From: a virus
Virus record (IMG/VR): IMGVR_UViG_3300010399_000035
Location: 1 to 64,000 of that record
Length of the DNA: 64,000 bases
Strand: one strand, 5' to 3'
Shown here: one piece after another, positions 34,733 through 43,964 of the stretch
How positions within the stretch are numbered: position 1 is the first letter of the stretch
Layout of the letters: every line of letters begins with the position of its first letter
The notes under the pieces: generated by a model
What the model was told of the DNA's origin: nothing
Databases searched by the model: none
The model's input: the letters and a program-made list of their open reading frames with translations, nothing else
Made by a program: the position numbers and the translations under genes

Positions 34733-34792
34733 ATTATAACCGATCAACACTCGTTTGAGGGGCTTTTCCAGAAAAAATAATATTATTTTTTC
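34733..34792 (-). promoter_or_regulatory. - strand promoter/operator, copy 1
   Basis: Read on the - strand: a 22-bp perfect AT-rich palindrome (34771-34792, arms GAAAAAATAAT), then AGCCCCTC, exactly 18 nt, then TATAAT (34733-34738). It shares its layout with the units at 49270, 61930 and 63620, and nearly its whole core with the 63620 copy (GATCGGTTATAAT). It drives the 34691-33295 operon. Confidence 0.75.
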
Positions 34793-34826
34793 AACCCCCT
34801 CCTCGGGAGAGAGTACTCCGTGTGGT

Positions 34827-36983
34827 TCATTCAGCCCTCCGTACCTTCACTCTCCTAATTCCAGGCTTCGTAACAGGCGTGGCCTTCTTCAATCCAGCCG
34901 CTTCCCACAGATTCACTATATGGTCCGTAGCCCCATATAAGTAACGCGGAGCGCCCCGCCCAAATGGATTCTCCGTGCGGGTCTTGGTGACTGCTCCCAG
35001 AAGATAGAGGTCTTCCAGTTGGTCGCGCAATGTTGAGAGGGGAATATCCAACTTCTCGCAGAGCGGTTCGATGAAGAAGTCTCCGTCATTACAGAATGCG
35101 GCCACCGCTTCCAGATTAAACCCCACGCAAGTATCCAAGGCTACGCGACTTACGATAGAGTAGTTGTCTTCGTCCAGCTTAGGTGTGTGGGACAGCAGCG
35201 AGAGCCCGTAGGTTAGCTTAGTCAATTGCTTGCCAATGCGGGTACCCATTTCATGCTGGGGACGGTACTGCAACTTCTCTTGCCCGCCCGACCAGGCTCG
35301 GTTCACATTAGCGCGAAGGATGCCGACCAGCGAAGCCAGCGCTACAATCTTCGTGATGAGCCACTCCGGCATGGCGGGTAGCGTATACGGATCTATCTTT
35401 ACCTCCACGAACCTACGTACGATGTCGTGAAGGTCCTCGCGCATGCCAATCTCTTGGCCTACGTTGCCTATGGCGGTGCGGATGGCGGCGTCCGCGTTCG
35501 GGTTGTGGCCTACTCCCTTGACCAAGTGGAACATCAAGAACCGCTCGCCAAGGGCTGCGGTTCGCTCACCGAACACGGCATGCGTCACGCCGCTGATCAT
35601 GTTGAATTGGACTTCGTAGTTGCGCACCAATCCGTTGCCGTAGTGCTTGGTGACGGAACCGTCGTAGGCTCCGCGTAGGGTGCCGTAGATTTCGTCGCGT
35701 TGGGTGGCAGGCAGGTTCAGTATCTCGGTGAAGTCCTTCAACACGAATGTCTTCTTGTTCAGCCTGGGGAGCAGGGACGGATCCCCACCGCCCCGCGTAG
35801 CGAAGCCGCTAACTAGGCTATGCGCCGTCAAGGTACTGGCGAAGTAGCAACTAGGGCAGCCGCTGAGAGGCATCAGGAGTTCCGTCTTCGCCGTCCCTGG
35901 AGGAGATACGATATGCATCCAGAGCGGATCCCCACCGATCTGGTTCGAGAGCACCACGGCGAAGATTAGCTTAAGGCCCGTCACCATATCGTCCGACATC
36001 TTCAGGTGCTGCCGGAACACAGATAGTACTTGGTCGAAGGTTGGGCGTTCGGTGGAATCTGGGGGCGGAAGCGATTCTATATGGGCAGCTTGCTCCGCTT
36101 GTTCGTTGATTTGGGCTTCGGAGACATAGATGGTAACTAGGGATTGGAGTTCCTGGTAGGTACCTCCGCTAACCACAAAGTCGCGGATGTCGAACTTATT
36201 AGGAAGAGAGGATGGCCACTTGACATGAAGGAAATCTTTGGCATGTCCGGCGAGTTTGCCGGCCAAACGATCGGTGCCCTTGACTCCGCCCGCGTCATGG
36301 TCGAAGCAGCATATGACGGTCCGCCCCGACACATACTCCGACCAACGATCCTTCCATACTCCTGCTCCGGGCACACCAATTACAACGCCTTCAGCGGAGC
36401 TCTGCTCCAGAAGATGGCGTAGGGCTATCGCATCCCATTCACCCTCGCAAACGTAGACAGGTTCGCAAGCCTTGGCTAGGTCCAGCAACGCAGCCAAGTT
36501 CCATATAGAGAGTTCCAGACCCCAGATGGACTCTAGCTTGAAGTCTTCGCCGCACCGACGAAAGTTAACGATTTTTCCGTGGCCATTGTAGATCGGGATG
36601 TACCAATGGACGCCATCGTGAACAATGCCAGTTGATTGTAGGACTTGCGGTGGTAGGTGGCGGCTAGCGGCTAGTTCGGCTAGCCATTCGGGCACCAGAC
36701 TAGAACTTAGTTCAGTCCCATTTAGTTGCGCGGTGGGAGTGGGCTGCGCGTACATGCGGTACCACTCCGCTAAGAACGTATAGGTATTACCGTTCAACCC
36801 ACAGGAGCCAGCCTTGCAATCCCACTGACCCGTTGCGGCGTTGATGTACAGCTTCTTGCGTCCTCCACAAAAGAGGCAGTCGCCGTAGTATTCGTCTCCC
36901 GCATGATTATCCGCGTGATATTCGAAGCCTAATGCGATGAACGGTCTAAGTTTGGGAGGAACTTCGGATGAGCTCCTCGCCAT
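34827..36983 (-). CDS. primase-helicase
   Basis: 718 residues. N-terminal CHC2-like zinc finger (C36, C39, C56, C61); TOPRIM primase domain with VYVCEGEWDAIAL (E180) and CCFDHDAGG (D228, D230); an AAA+/helicase part with Walker A SPPGTAKTELL (about 360-370); and a C-terminal winged-helix region (IPLSTLRDQLEDLYLLGAV). It makes primers and unwinds DNA at the fork. The ATG overlaps the upstream stop (TAATG), preferred over an ATG at 37052. A repeat copy is translated inside TOPRIM as LLEQSSAEG. Confidence 0.85.
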   Translation of the reverse strand: MARSSSEVPPKLRPFIALGFEYHADNHAGDEYYGDCLFCGGRKKLYINAATGQWDCKAGSCGLNGNTYTFLAEWYRMYAQPTPTAQLNGTELSSSLVPEWLAELAASRHLPPQVLQSTGIVHDGVHWYIPIYNGHGKIVNFRRCGEDFKLESIWGLELSIWNLAALLDLAKACEPVYVCEGEWDAIALRHLLEQSSAEGVVIGVPGAGVWKDRWSEYVSGRTVICCFDHDAGGVKGTDRLAGKLAGHAKDFLHVKWPSSLPNKFDIRDFVVSGGTYQELQSLVTIYVSEAQINEQAEQAAHIESLPPPDSTERPTFDQVLSVFRQHLKMSDDMVTGLKLIFAVVLSNQIGGDPLWMHIVSPPGTAKTELLMPLSGCPSCYFASTLTAHSLVSGFATRGGGDPSLLPRLNKKTFVLKDFTEILNLPATQRDEIYGTLRGAYDGSVTKHYGNGLVRNYEVQFNMISGVTHAVFGERTAALGERFLMFHLVKGVGHNPNADAAIRTAIGNVGQEIGMREDLHDIVRRFVEVKIDPYTLPAMPEWLITKIVALASLVGILRANVNRAWSGGQEKLQYRPQHEMGTRIGKQLTKLTYGLSLLSHTPKLDEDNYSIVSRVALDTCVGFNLEAVAAFCNDGDFFIEPLCEKLDIPLSTLRDQLEDLYLLGAVTKTRTENPFGRGAPRYLYGATDHIVNLWEAAGLKKATPVTKPGIRRVKVRRAE
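36393..36418 (-). repeat. palindromic element, half unit, inside primase gene
   Basis: On the + strand GCGGAG, CT, CTGCTCCAGAAGATGGCG. It is read on the - strand as RHLLEQSSAEG, in a loop of the TOPRIM domain. Confidence 0.7.
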
Positions 36984-38008
36984 TAGATAGTTGCTCCCTC
37001 CAAAAGTAGACCGCACTCGCGCAACTTGTCCAGCAGATAGGTGCCCATGCAATCGTCTACCAACTTCATAGTGGTGCCGAGTTCGTCATACGAAGAAATC
37101 CACGAAGGCTTGAGCGGCTCCGGGAAGTACATCTTGGCTCCCTCAATCCACCCTTCGCGAATCCACCGACCAAGCTGCTCAGCGGAGGGACGGTCACGGA
37201 GGGCTAGCTGGGCAAGGTCGGATAGCGTCAAGCCGGTATTCTTCTGAACTTGAACCACGCGATCATCCCATAGGGACTGCATGCGGAAGTCCTTCACGTT
37301 CGTCACCGGCAACTCTAGGCCAATGTGCTGCGCGCACCACTTCTCGACTACATCCCTGGCCTTAGAAGCATCGCGGGTGGGGTCGTCGCGGACGGATACC
37401 CGACTGGTGAAGATCCGCACGTCGTGGCCGCTGCAAACCCACTCGCGCACCCTAGAGACCATAAGCGGGATCGGTTCGCCAATGTAGTTGATACCTTTCC
37501 AAGAATCATACTCGGCCAAGGTACCGTCGAGGTCTACACCAATCCAACCATGCCGCTTGACCATCTCTCCCAGAAAAACCGGAGCTCCATTTTTCTGGGC
37601 AGCATTCACCGCGTACTGCTGGAGGTTATGGAGAGTGTGGTTTGGGTCAGTGGGGTGGGGTTTGGCTTCCATCCACAAATAGACATCCTTGGCTCCTTCC
37701 ACTTCGCGGAGGTAGCTACAGAACTTGGCTAGGTCCAAGCTGGGGCGGACTACATTCTCAGGCTGGAGGAAGTATGGCTTGGTGAGGGCGAACATCTTCG
37801 TGGTGCCCGAAGGCGTCCACATGAGCATCTGGTGCATGCGGTCCGAACGGACCTTGCGAATGGCGAACAAGCAGCCATCATACTGCCCGACGCCGCTGGT
37901 AATCTGGAAGCGATGGTCGGCTTCCTCGAGTTGGATGCCTTTTGGCTGTGGGGTGGGGGCGGGCTGCGGGGTTTCGGTGGACTCGGTTGAACTAGTTGTC
38001 TGACACAT
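36983..38008 (-). CDS. HAD-family phosphatase-like protein
   Basis: 341 residues. A low-complexity Pro/Thr N-terminus is followed by an unknown domain and, at about 153-265, a HAD domain: GWIGVDLDGTLAEYDSW (nucleophile DxD), VRIFTSRV (motif II T/S) and LWDDRVV (motif IV DD). It may act as a nucleotide or polynucleotide phosphatase. The start has AAGGAG 9 nt upstream. A degenerate repeat lies at about 37561-37588. It is coupled to the primase-helicase. Confidence 0.7.
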   Translation of the reverse strand: MCQTTSSTESTETPQPAPTPQPKGIQLEEADHRFQITSGVGQYDGCLFAIRKVRSDRMHQMLMWTPSGTTKMFALTKPYFLQPENVVRPSLDLAKFCSYLREVEGAKDVYLWMEAKPHPTDPNHTLHNLQQYAVNAAQKNGAPVFLGEMVKRHGWIGVDLDGTLAEYDSWKGINYIGEPIPLMVSRVREWVCSGHDVRIFTSRVSVRDDPTRDASKARDVVEKWCAQHIGLELPVTNVKDFRMQSLWDDRVVQVQKNTGLTLSDLAQLALRDRPSAEQLGRWIREGWIEGAKMYFPEPLKPSWISSYDELGTTMKLVDDCMGTYLLDKLRECGLLLEGATI

Positions 38009-38043
38009 AAATATAGGCTCCTTCTACGGCTTATCCGACTTGG

Positions 38044-40197
38044 CTATACGTCGATCGCTACCTTATCATCCCAGGACGACACGCAACGCTTAAACTCAAC
38101 CGGCATGGGGACATCAATGCGGCCTTCGTTGTCGGACATGATATCAATCATGCCGCGAACCAGCCAACGGTAGGCATCTTCCTGGTGTACTTCGAAGATG
38201 ATTTCGTCATGCACTGGCATGACAACGTAGGCGCGAGCGCCAACCTCCTTGAAGTACTTCTCGCACCGGACCATGGAATCCTTCACCATACAGGCTGCGG
38301 TGGATTGAATCATGTAGTTGACCGCTTTGTAAGGCTTATCTTCCTCGATGTGAACCTTACGACCGTATGGGTTCACGATGTACCCATCCCGCGATGCTTG
38401 CTTGATGAGCATATCCATATACTGCCGCATCTCTGGGAGCGCTCCGCTCAGTTCGCGGAGGAATTGGGTGGCTTCCTGGAGCGAACAGTAGAGGAGCTCC
38501 GTAATGGTGCTTGGCCCTCCACCATAGATCATAGCGAACATGATGACTTTTGCTCGACCCCGACTGTTACTCTTGCCGACGGACTTCTCTGCCTTGACGA
38601 TGTCGTAGTTATGTCTGGCCAGAAAATGGTCCGCCAACTCCTGGGAGCGTTGGGAGTAGAATCCATAGGTCATAGCGGCCTTGGAGTTCCACTCATACTC
38701 CTGCCAGAGCGCGGCCACTTCTGGGGACGAAGGTTCGTTTCGACCTAGGTCCAGCGCATACGAAGCCGCCTTCAACGCGGAGGGATTGTTGCGCCCACCC
38801 CAAGCCTTGTTTGCGCAAGCGGAGTTGGGGTCTCGTCCGGCGGATATCTCTTGGAGTAGGAAGGGGATTTGCCCAATGGAGGCGAAGAGACGCAACTCCT
38901 GCTGTGCATAATCTCCAGCGTACCAGACGTGACCAGCACGAGGGCCGAAAGGTATCCTTGGACGATAAGAACCAATGTTCGCGTGTGCTGTCTTCGGGTT
39001 ACCGACTTGCTGTAAGTTCGGATTGTTGCAACTGAGCCGGAACGTGGTAGTTCCGCATTGATTCACCGATGGGTGGACGCACATACCTCCCGGTGCCAGC
39101 GGGTCCGGCAGCATGAGTTCAAGATACTTATCGAAGAAGAGTTTGATCGCCTGCTCCGCAGCCCGGTAGCCTACGAGCTCCAACACGAACGGTTCCGTCA
39201 TGAGTTCGCGGAGGGCATTCTTGTCGGTGGAATATTCGCCGCTGTCCGATGTTCGCGTGGTCGTTAGGCCTAATCCACCTTGCTCTGGCGGGTTGTACAG
39301 CAAGCGGCGAAGCTGAAGCGGAGAGTTGGGATTGAATACCAAGTCTTCAAGACTAACTACAGTGGCATATGCTTCTGGACTGTGCGGCCGCAGCCCTTTC
39401 TCTTCAATCATCCGCAACATCGATTGATGGTGCTTGTTCAACGCCGTTCGTGCCTTGGCCAATTCCTCTTTGACTTTTTCTGGTGAGAGTCGCATCCCTC
39501 GGCGTTCCAACTTCACCATGATCGGCCAGAGTTCACGCTCCGCCTCGTACCCCGCTGCCAGCAGAGGATCGTTGGCGAACTTCTCCTGATAGTAGAGATG
39601 TAGCCCCATGGTACGGAAGGTATCCATGCGACAGTACTGCTCGCAGCCTTCGGAATCCAGATTGAAGCACTTAGGGAGCCAGTAGTCCTGTTCCGCTACT
39701 TCGCCAAGTTTAATTAGCGGAGAGTTGGTTTTAGCAGCTTGCCGATTGAGCGATTGGCAATGTCGCCGCCACTTCTTCACTTCCTCGCGAAGGGTAGACT
39801 CATCGTCGATCGGGATGCCGAGATACTTGCGGGCGAGCGGCTTGAGTTGGTAGGTATACTCCAGATTGTAAGCCACGCGGGCCTCAATGTGGGTGTCGTG
39901 GATTGGCCCGGCCATGGGGATACCCAGTGTCTCCAGCATGAAGCAGTCGAACTTCGCATTATGGAAGATTTTCGGTAAGTCGCTCCGGGCACACAGTGCC
40001 CGAAGCCACTCTATATCTTCTTCCACCACTTCTGGTTCCCTGGTATACGGATCCACACCCCACTCCACATAAGCGGTGTTGCCATCTTGATCGCACAGTC
40101 CCACGGCGAACGGCTTATCGCCGTGCCAATGCATAATTCCGCTTGTTTCGGTGTCTATGGCGACAGCTTCGGTTGGGTTGAACTTGCCTATGTCCAT
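38044..40197 (-). CDS. DNA polymerase, family A
   Basis: 717 residues. N-terminal 3'-5' exonuclease (D15, E17 in AIDTETSG; later FHNAKFDCFMLE). Polymerase motifs: TTFRLSCNNPNLQQVGN, motif A YAGDYAQQELRLF, motif B RGRAKVIMFAMIYGGG and motif C PVHDEIIFEV. It replicates the phage genome. A repeat-like segment (SGALPEM, 38427-38447) is in frame. The start follows GACTATATA with no clear Shine-Dalgarno. Confidence 0.95.
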   Translation of the reverse strand: MDIGKFNPTEAVAIDTETSGIMHWHGDKPFAVGLCDQDGNTAYVEWGVDPYTREPEVVEEDIEWLRALCARSDLPKIFHNAKFDCFMLETLGIPMAGPIHDTHIEARVAYNLEYTYQLKPLARKYLGIPIDDESTLREEVKKWRRHCQSLNRQAAKTNSPLIKLGEVAEQDYWLPKCFNLDSEGCEQYCRMDTFRTMGLHLYYQEKFANDPLLAAGYEAERELWPIMVKLERRGMRLSPEKVKEELAKARTALNKHHQSMLRMIEEKGLRPHSPEAYATVVSLEDLVFNPNSPLQLRRLLYNPPEQGGLGLTTTRTSDSGEYSTDKNALRELMTEPFVLELVGYRAAEQAIKLFFDKYLELMLPDPLAPGGMCVHPSVNQCGTTTFRLSCNNPNLQQVGNPKTAHANIGSYRPRIPFGPRAGHVWYAGDYAQQELRLFASIGQIPFLLQEISAGRDPNSACANKAWGGRNNPSALKAASYALDLGRNEPSSPEVAALWQEYEWNSKAAMTYGFYSQRSQELADHFLARHNYDIVKAEKSVGKSNSRGRAKVIMFAMIYGGGPSTITELLYCSLQEATQFLRELSGALPEMRQYMDMLIKQASRDGYIVNPYGRKVHIEEDKPYKAVNYMIQSTAACMVKDSMVRCEKYFKEVGARAYVVMPVHDEIIFEVHQEDAYRWLVRGMIDIMSDNEGRIDVPMPVEFKRCVSSWDDKVAIDV

Positions 40198-40218
40198 TAT
40201 ATAGTCGATTCGCTAGTC

Positions 40219-40269
40219 GCGGAGCATCTCTCCCAGAGAATGGGCCATCCTCTGGCAGAGGCGCTCCGC
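40219..40269. repeat. palindromic element, complete unit
   Basis: GCGGAG, CAT, CTCTCCCAGAGA; centre ATGGGCCAT; CCTCTGGCAGAG, GCG, CTCCGC. It lies between the polymerase start and the next upstream gene. Confidence 0.9.
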
Positions 40270-40276
40270 GTGCCAC

Positions 40277-40594
40277 CTATAGTACCCAGAACTTATCGTA
40301 CAATGCTAGTGCGCTCGCCCGTTCGTCGAGCGTCATAGCCCGAAGTAGGTTAATACACCGCTGGCACACGTCGGCAAGATGGGTGGATTCTGTCGGGTCG
40401 GTTCGCGCTTGGTTAACCTGCTGCTGGCAGAAGTCTAGGTGATCATCTTCGAGGTTCCAGTCGTCGATCACGATATGTAAGTGGCCACCTGTACTGTGTA
40501 AATTGTATACCTCAGCAATTGCGGTGGCCGATTGGTATACCAAGGTGTTGTCGAGCATAGGAGCGCCATACTTCTGCCAGCAGCCGTAGCACAT
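40277..40594 (-). CDS. hypothetical Cys/His-containing protein
   Basis: 105 residues. MCYGCW at the start and DVCQRCINLL near the end give two CxxC pairs, suggesting a zinc site. The ATG overlaps the stop of the SDR gene (TAATG). No family was recognised. Confidence 0.5.
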   Translation of the reverse strand: MCYGCWQKYGAPMLDNTLVYQSATAIAEVYNLHSTGGHLHIVIDDWNLEDDHLDFCQQQVNQARTDPTESTHLADVCQRCINLLRAMTLDERASALALYDKFWVL

Positions 40595-41349
40595 TAGACG
40601 CCCATCCCTCCCGGCATAGTCAGTACGGTGCCGGAGCACTGTTCGGGCAGACTGTTCACGGCGAAGTCGTACAGCTTCCAGACTTCCTCGAAAGTACATC
40701 CGCGTCCGAATGGGCTCTGGGAGAAGTACTTGGTGGCTTGCTCTTCGGACATGCCCCGCGTCCGCTGGAGCTCACGGATGGCTTGCGCCTTCATCTCCGT
40801 GTCGTCAATGCCGCCAGGGGCGATGGAGCACACAACGATGGGCAACCGCCCCGCGAACTCCTTCGCGAAGACCTTCGTCAAGGCATCCAGTCCAGCCTTC
40901 GAAGCACAGTACCCAGGGCTAGCTCGGAGGCTAATTTTGGTGCCCATGGACGAAGTGTTCACAATGCGGCGAAGTCGTTCTCGGGGGACGGATTCGTCGT
41001 TTTTAACTCGACGGGCGAATTCCCGGCAGAAAAGGAACGGAGCCACCAGGTTCACATTTAAAACGGCGCTGAAATCCCCCAAGGAATGGTTCTCGAGGAA
41101 GTCGATCTTGGTCATGCCTGCATTGTTAATGAGGACGTCGATTGGGCCACCCATGGAAGCTTCAGCCTGGTCGAAGATGTGGTTAAGTTCTTCTTCGAAC
41201 GAGTATGGTTCGGGGTAGGTGGCGTTGAAGTCGCTCTCGAAGTCCGGTCCGCCCAAGCCCACGCCGAACACCTCATGCCCTTGCTCCAGCAGTCGTTCCC
41301 GGATATAGGCTCCAATGCTGCGCGAGCAGCCTGTCATTAAGATTCTCAT
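40594..41349 (-). CDS. short-chain dehydrogenase/reductase
   Basis: 251 residues. Classical SDR: TGCSRSIG cofactor loop (6-13), LINNAG (73-78), Ser133/134 and YCASK (Y147, K151). It reduces or oxidises a carbonyl/hydroxyl with NAD(P). The substrate is unknown, and the enzyme is uncommon in phages. Placement beside nucleotide-metabolism genes suggests a small-molecule or nucleotide-sugar substrate, but this is inference. The start is coupled to the upstream gene. Confidence 0.85.
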   Translation of the reverse strand: MRILMTGCSRSIGAYIRERLLEQGHEVFGVGLGGPDFESDFNATYPEPYSFEEELNHIFDQAEASMGGPIDVLINNAGMTKIDFLENHSLGDFSAVLNVNLVAPFLFCREFARRVKNDESVPRERLRRIVNTSSMGTKISLRASPGYCASKAGLDALTKVFAKEFAGRLPIVVCSIAPGGIDDTEMKAQAIRELQRTRGMSEEQATKYFSQSPFGRGCTFEEVWKLYDFAVNSLPEQCSGTVLTMPGGMGV

Positions 41350-41702
41350 TCTTTCCGTTCCCTTCTAGTGTCTACCTGCTTCGACAAGCGGGAGAAATTC
41401 TCCATATCGTCGTAGGTGTCTTCGTTGTAGTCGTACGGTCGAGCCGCACGGACAGCCTTGATCATGACCATGACCAATCCCGCTACATGTGGCGGAATGG
41501 CGTGTGGTAGCTTGATGTTGTAGTGTGCCTCGATGAGTCCAGTGAGCGCGATGCCCGTAGCGCGGAAGGAGTCGTTGGCGTCGCCGTAGACCTTGGACCT
41601 CTCGGCGGTGATGGCGTCTAGCTTTCCGTTGCCATTTAAATTGCGTTTAGAGCCATTTACAGGCGACTTGGGCGGTTTGGCGAAGGAAGCGCTGTGGCTC
41701 AT
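41346..41702 (-). CDS. DUF6378-like phage protein
   Basis: 118 residues from the ATG that overlaps the stop of the ThyX-like gene (ATGA). The core ITAERSKVYGD, then PPHVAGLVMVMIKAVRAARP and NEDTYDDMENF, matches my memory of the DUF6378 pattern found in phage genomes near nucleotide genes. Function is unknown. Confidence 0.6.
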   Translation of the reverse strand: MSHSASFAKPPKSPVNGSKRNLNGNGKLDAITAERSKVYGDANDSFRATGIALTGLIEAHYNIKLPHAIPPHVAGLVMVMIKAVRAARPYDYNEDTYDDMENFSRLSKQVDTRRERKE

Positions 41703-42934
41703 GATTGGTCTCCTGGAAGGCCATTCATGGCGTCGAAGCCCCACACTTCGGAGAACTTGGCCGCGTTACGTTCCAGCATCTCGGCTTCGACGGGTCGGGT
41801 GGGGGTCCAGTTGCGGATATCCTTCGCCTGCTCAAGGTCATCTCGACCGTTACGCGCCATCCAAGCTGGGTTGTCTATTCCGCTAACTTTTCCGGAGAGC
41901 GCATCGTCTACAGCCTGCAGTGCCTCTTCCGTCTGATATCGTATGAAAATGGGGCAAGGTGGCATACCATCACTACCCTGGATCCGCTCCACATTCGTCC
42001 CGGCGACGGGGCAGCCAACGTACTTCCCCTTCTTGATGCACTTGGGCAAGCCTACCACCGCGAAGAGCGGATCGACTTCCACCAAGCATTTGCGCATGCC
42101 CATGATGACAGGTTCCCAAAGGCCAGCCTGTGCGACCCAAGATGCGCGCTTCCCCAGAATATGGATCATCGCGGCCAGATTCACGCTCCACGTGATGTCT
42201 CCGGTGGCACCGACGGGGACGAGTTGGCGGCAGTCTTCGATGTGGACTCCTGCTTTCTGCAACTTGCGGTATGCGTCCTGTAGCTGCTTCATTACATCCC
42301 GGTAGAACTTCTCCGCCGGAATTGGCGCTGGTACCCAACCATTCTCTCCGTCGTGGACGTGGTTCTCTACCATCTTCCCCTTCAACGACTCCGGCACTAT
42401 GTACCGACCTTCGTCGTAGAAGGTATCGAATGGGATTACACGCGAGGTCTGCGCCCACCAACTCGAATCGTGGAAGTTGGGAATCTGGTCCATGTGCTGC
42501 AACCCCTCCCCAGCCAATAGGTGCTGTATGGGTTCGGGGATGATATCCACCCCAACACGCGGATCCAACTTCGTGCCCAGACGATGGCGCACCAACTGTT
42601 CGCGGAGGGAGATCGGGATACCTTGCAGATGGAAGACGAAGTTGAGGTTCTCTACAACTGGGATGCTCTCGGCGAGGATCATCTCGACTTCGGCGCGGAT
42701 GGAAGCGGCGCAGTCACGAACTGCGTTGGTATCCTTATCGAATCCAAGCATTCTACAGTCGGACAGGACTGCATCGTGCTTCCAACCAAAGGTTGGCATT
42801 CCGTCCTTACTGGCTTTCAGAATGCTTTCTATATCCTCGGGGCTCGGCAGTGGCTTGTTCGAGCGCGACTGACGCCAAATGTAGAACAGCGTGCCAACAG
42901 GGTGGGATGGGGCGGAGATGAGACTGACTTTCAT
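41699..42934 (-). CDS. ThyX-like flavin-dependent thymidylate synthase, divergent
   Basis: 411 residues. LQGIPISLREQLVRHR and WWAQTSRVIPFDTFY look like the two halves of the ThyX signature, separated by about 35 extra residues. RQLVPVGATGDITWSVNLAAMIHI is the later ThyX block. ThyX makes dTMP from dUMP with folate and FADH2. The protein is nearly twice the usual 220-250 residues, so a changed substrate is possible. ATG 42934 has AAAGGAAC upstream; the frame further upstream is a repeat copy. Confidence 0.7.
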   Translation of the reverse strand: MKVSLISAPSHPVGTLFYIWRQSRSNKPLPSPEDIESILKASKDGMPTFGWKHDAVLSDCRMLGFDKDTNAVRDCAASIRAEVEMILAESIPVVENLNFVFHLQGIPISLREQLVRHRLGTKLDPRVGVDIIPEPIQHLLAGEGLQHMDQIPNFHDSSWWAQTSRVIPFDTFYDEGRYIVPESLKGKMVENHVHDGENGWVPAPIPAEKFYRDVMKQLQDAYRKLQKAGVHIEDCRQLVPVGATGDITWSVNLAAMIHILGKRASWVAQAGLWEPVIMGMRKCLVEVDPLFAVVGLPKCIKKGKYVGCPVAGTNVERIQGSDGMPPCPIFIRYQTEEALQAVDDALSGKVSGIDNPAWMARNGRDDLEQAKDIRNWTPTRPVEAEMLERNAAKFSEVWGFDAMNGLPGDQS

Positions 42935-42960
42935 GATTCTCGGTTCCTTTTTAACGGCTT

Positions 42961-42987
42961 GGCTATCTTCTGGGAGAGATGCTCCGC
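42961..42987 (-). repeat. palindromic element, half unit, before ThyX-like gene
   Basis: GGCTATCTTCTGGGAGAG, ATG, CTCCGC, between 42991 and the ThyX-like start, about 30 nt from its Shine-Dalgarno. Confidence 0.85.
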
Positions 42988-42990
42988 AGT

Positions 42991-43308
42991 TCACGTAACG
43001 GGTACTTTGGCGGCGGAGGTTGGTGGGAAGTCCATCCAGCCGTGCTCGACAATACGGACATCCCAGTATTCAGGCATTTCGGCGCACATGAGCTCGGCAG
43101 ACTCGCGGTCCGCGAAGTGGAGTCCTTTGTTGGGATCGGTGGTCCAGCAGACGCCTTGGGTGTGCTGGTCGATCCGCCACGATATGAATCCGGTGACTCC
43201 GTTCGGTGTGTCCGCGATTAGTTCCGGAGTGTACTTGTCCAGGCGCGGTTCGAATGGCGTGCCTTGGAAGTACTGCTCGATCATCCAACAGGTTTGTCCT
43301 GGTTCCAT
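42991..43308 (-). CDS. hypothetical protein
   Basis: 105 residues, Trp- and acidic-rich (GVTGFISWRIDQHTQGVCWTT). No recognised motif. It probably belongs to the nucleotide operon between the ThyX-like and HD genes. Confidence 0.5.
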   Translation of the reverse strand: MEPGQTCWMIEQYFQGTPFEPRLDKYTPELIADTPNGVTGFISWRIDQHTQGVCWTTDPNKGLHFADRESAELMCAEMPEYWDVRIVEHGWMDFPPTSAAKVPVT

Positions 43309-43340
43309 AATTTCTCTTCTGTGGTTGGGTCGGGTTGGAG

Positions 43341-43964
43341 TTACAAGCTAATGGAATGCCCTGCCCGCTTCATGATTTCCTTGACGAGCTCCACCGTCTG
43401 GTCAACTAAGGGACGGATGAAGTCGTACCGAGGGTTCATGAATATGGCGGTGTAGTCGCGCATAGTTTGGTAGTTTTCTACCACGGTGGAGTTAGCGTTC
43501 GTGACCTCAGCGTAGAGGTAGCTCACCACGGACAGGTAGTCGGCGAAGGCTACGATGGCACCCTCGTTAGTGGAGTCCTTCGCGTTGGCCCACATTACCG
43601 CCATGCGCGTGGCGTAGGTCGGGTCTGGGTAGAGCACACTAATGAGGGTCTCTATCTCCTTTTCCGCAGCTGCATCCAACGCATCTTTAAGTTGCGGATT
43701 GGAGTATTTGAACGGCCTCTGAAAATCGCCTGTGCGGGCTTCGTCCATGTCGTGAATCAACGCACGACGGAGCACCTGCAGTTCGTCAACGTCGGTGCGG
43801 TGGGTCTCCTTGCGAATCCAATCGCAAATGAACATGGAATAGACGGCAACGTACGCGGTGTGCTCTGCAACATTCTCCCGATGCAACACCAAACTGGTCG
43901 AATGCCGGTTCACATAGCGAAGCCGGTTCACGTCGCCCGTCAGCAGTGTTCGTATGTTTAGCAT
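43341..43964 (-). CDS. HD-domain 5'-deoxynucleotidase (YfbR-like)
   Basis: 207 residues. HRENVAEHTAYVAVY and ALIHDMDEARTGDF give the H...HD...D metal-binding set of HD phosphohydrolases, arranged as in YfbR. This enzyme removes phosphate from deoxynucleoside monophosphates and would adjust dNTP pools. It overlaps the upstream gene by 7 nt. Confidence 0.8.
   Translation of the reverse strand: MLNIRTLLTGDVNRLRYVNRHSTSLVLHRENVAEHTAYVAVYSMFICDWIRKETHRTDVDELQVLRRALIHDMDEARTGDFQRPFKYSNPQLKDALDAAAEKEIETLISVLYPDPTYATRMAVMWANAKDSTNEGAIVAFADYLSVVSYLYAEVTNANSTVVENYQTMRDYTAIFMNPRYDFIRPLVDQTVELVKEIMKRAGHSISL

Noticed and set aside
42521-43351. 276-codon + strand frame opposite the ThyX-like gene
   Set aside because: It crosses two - strand genes and their gap and does not resemble a protein.
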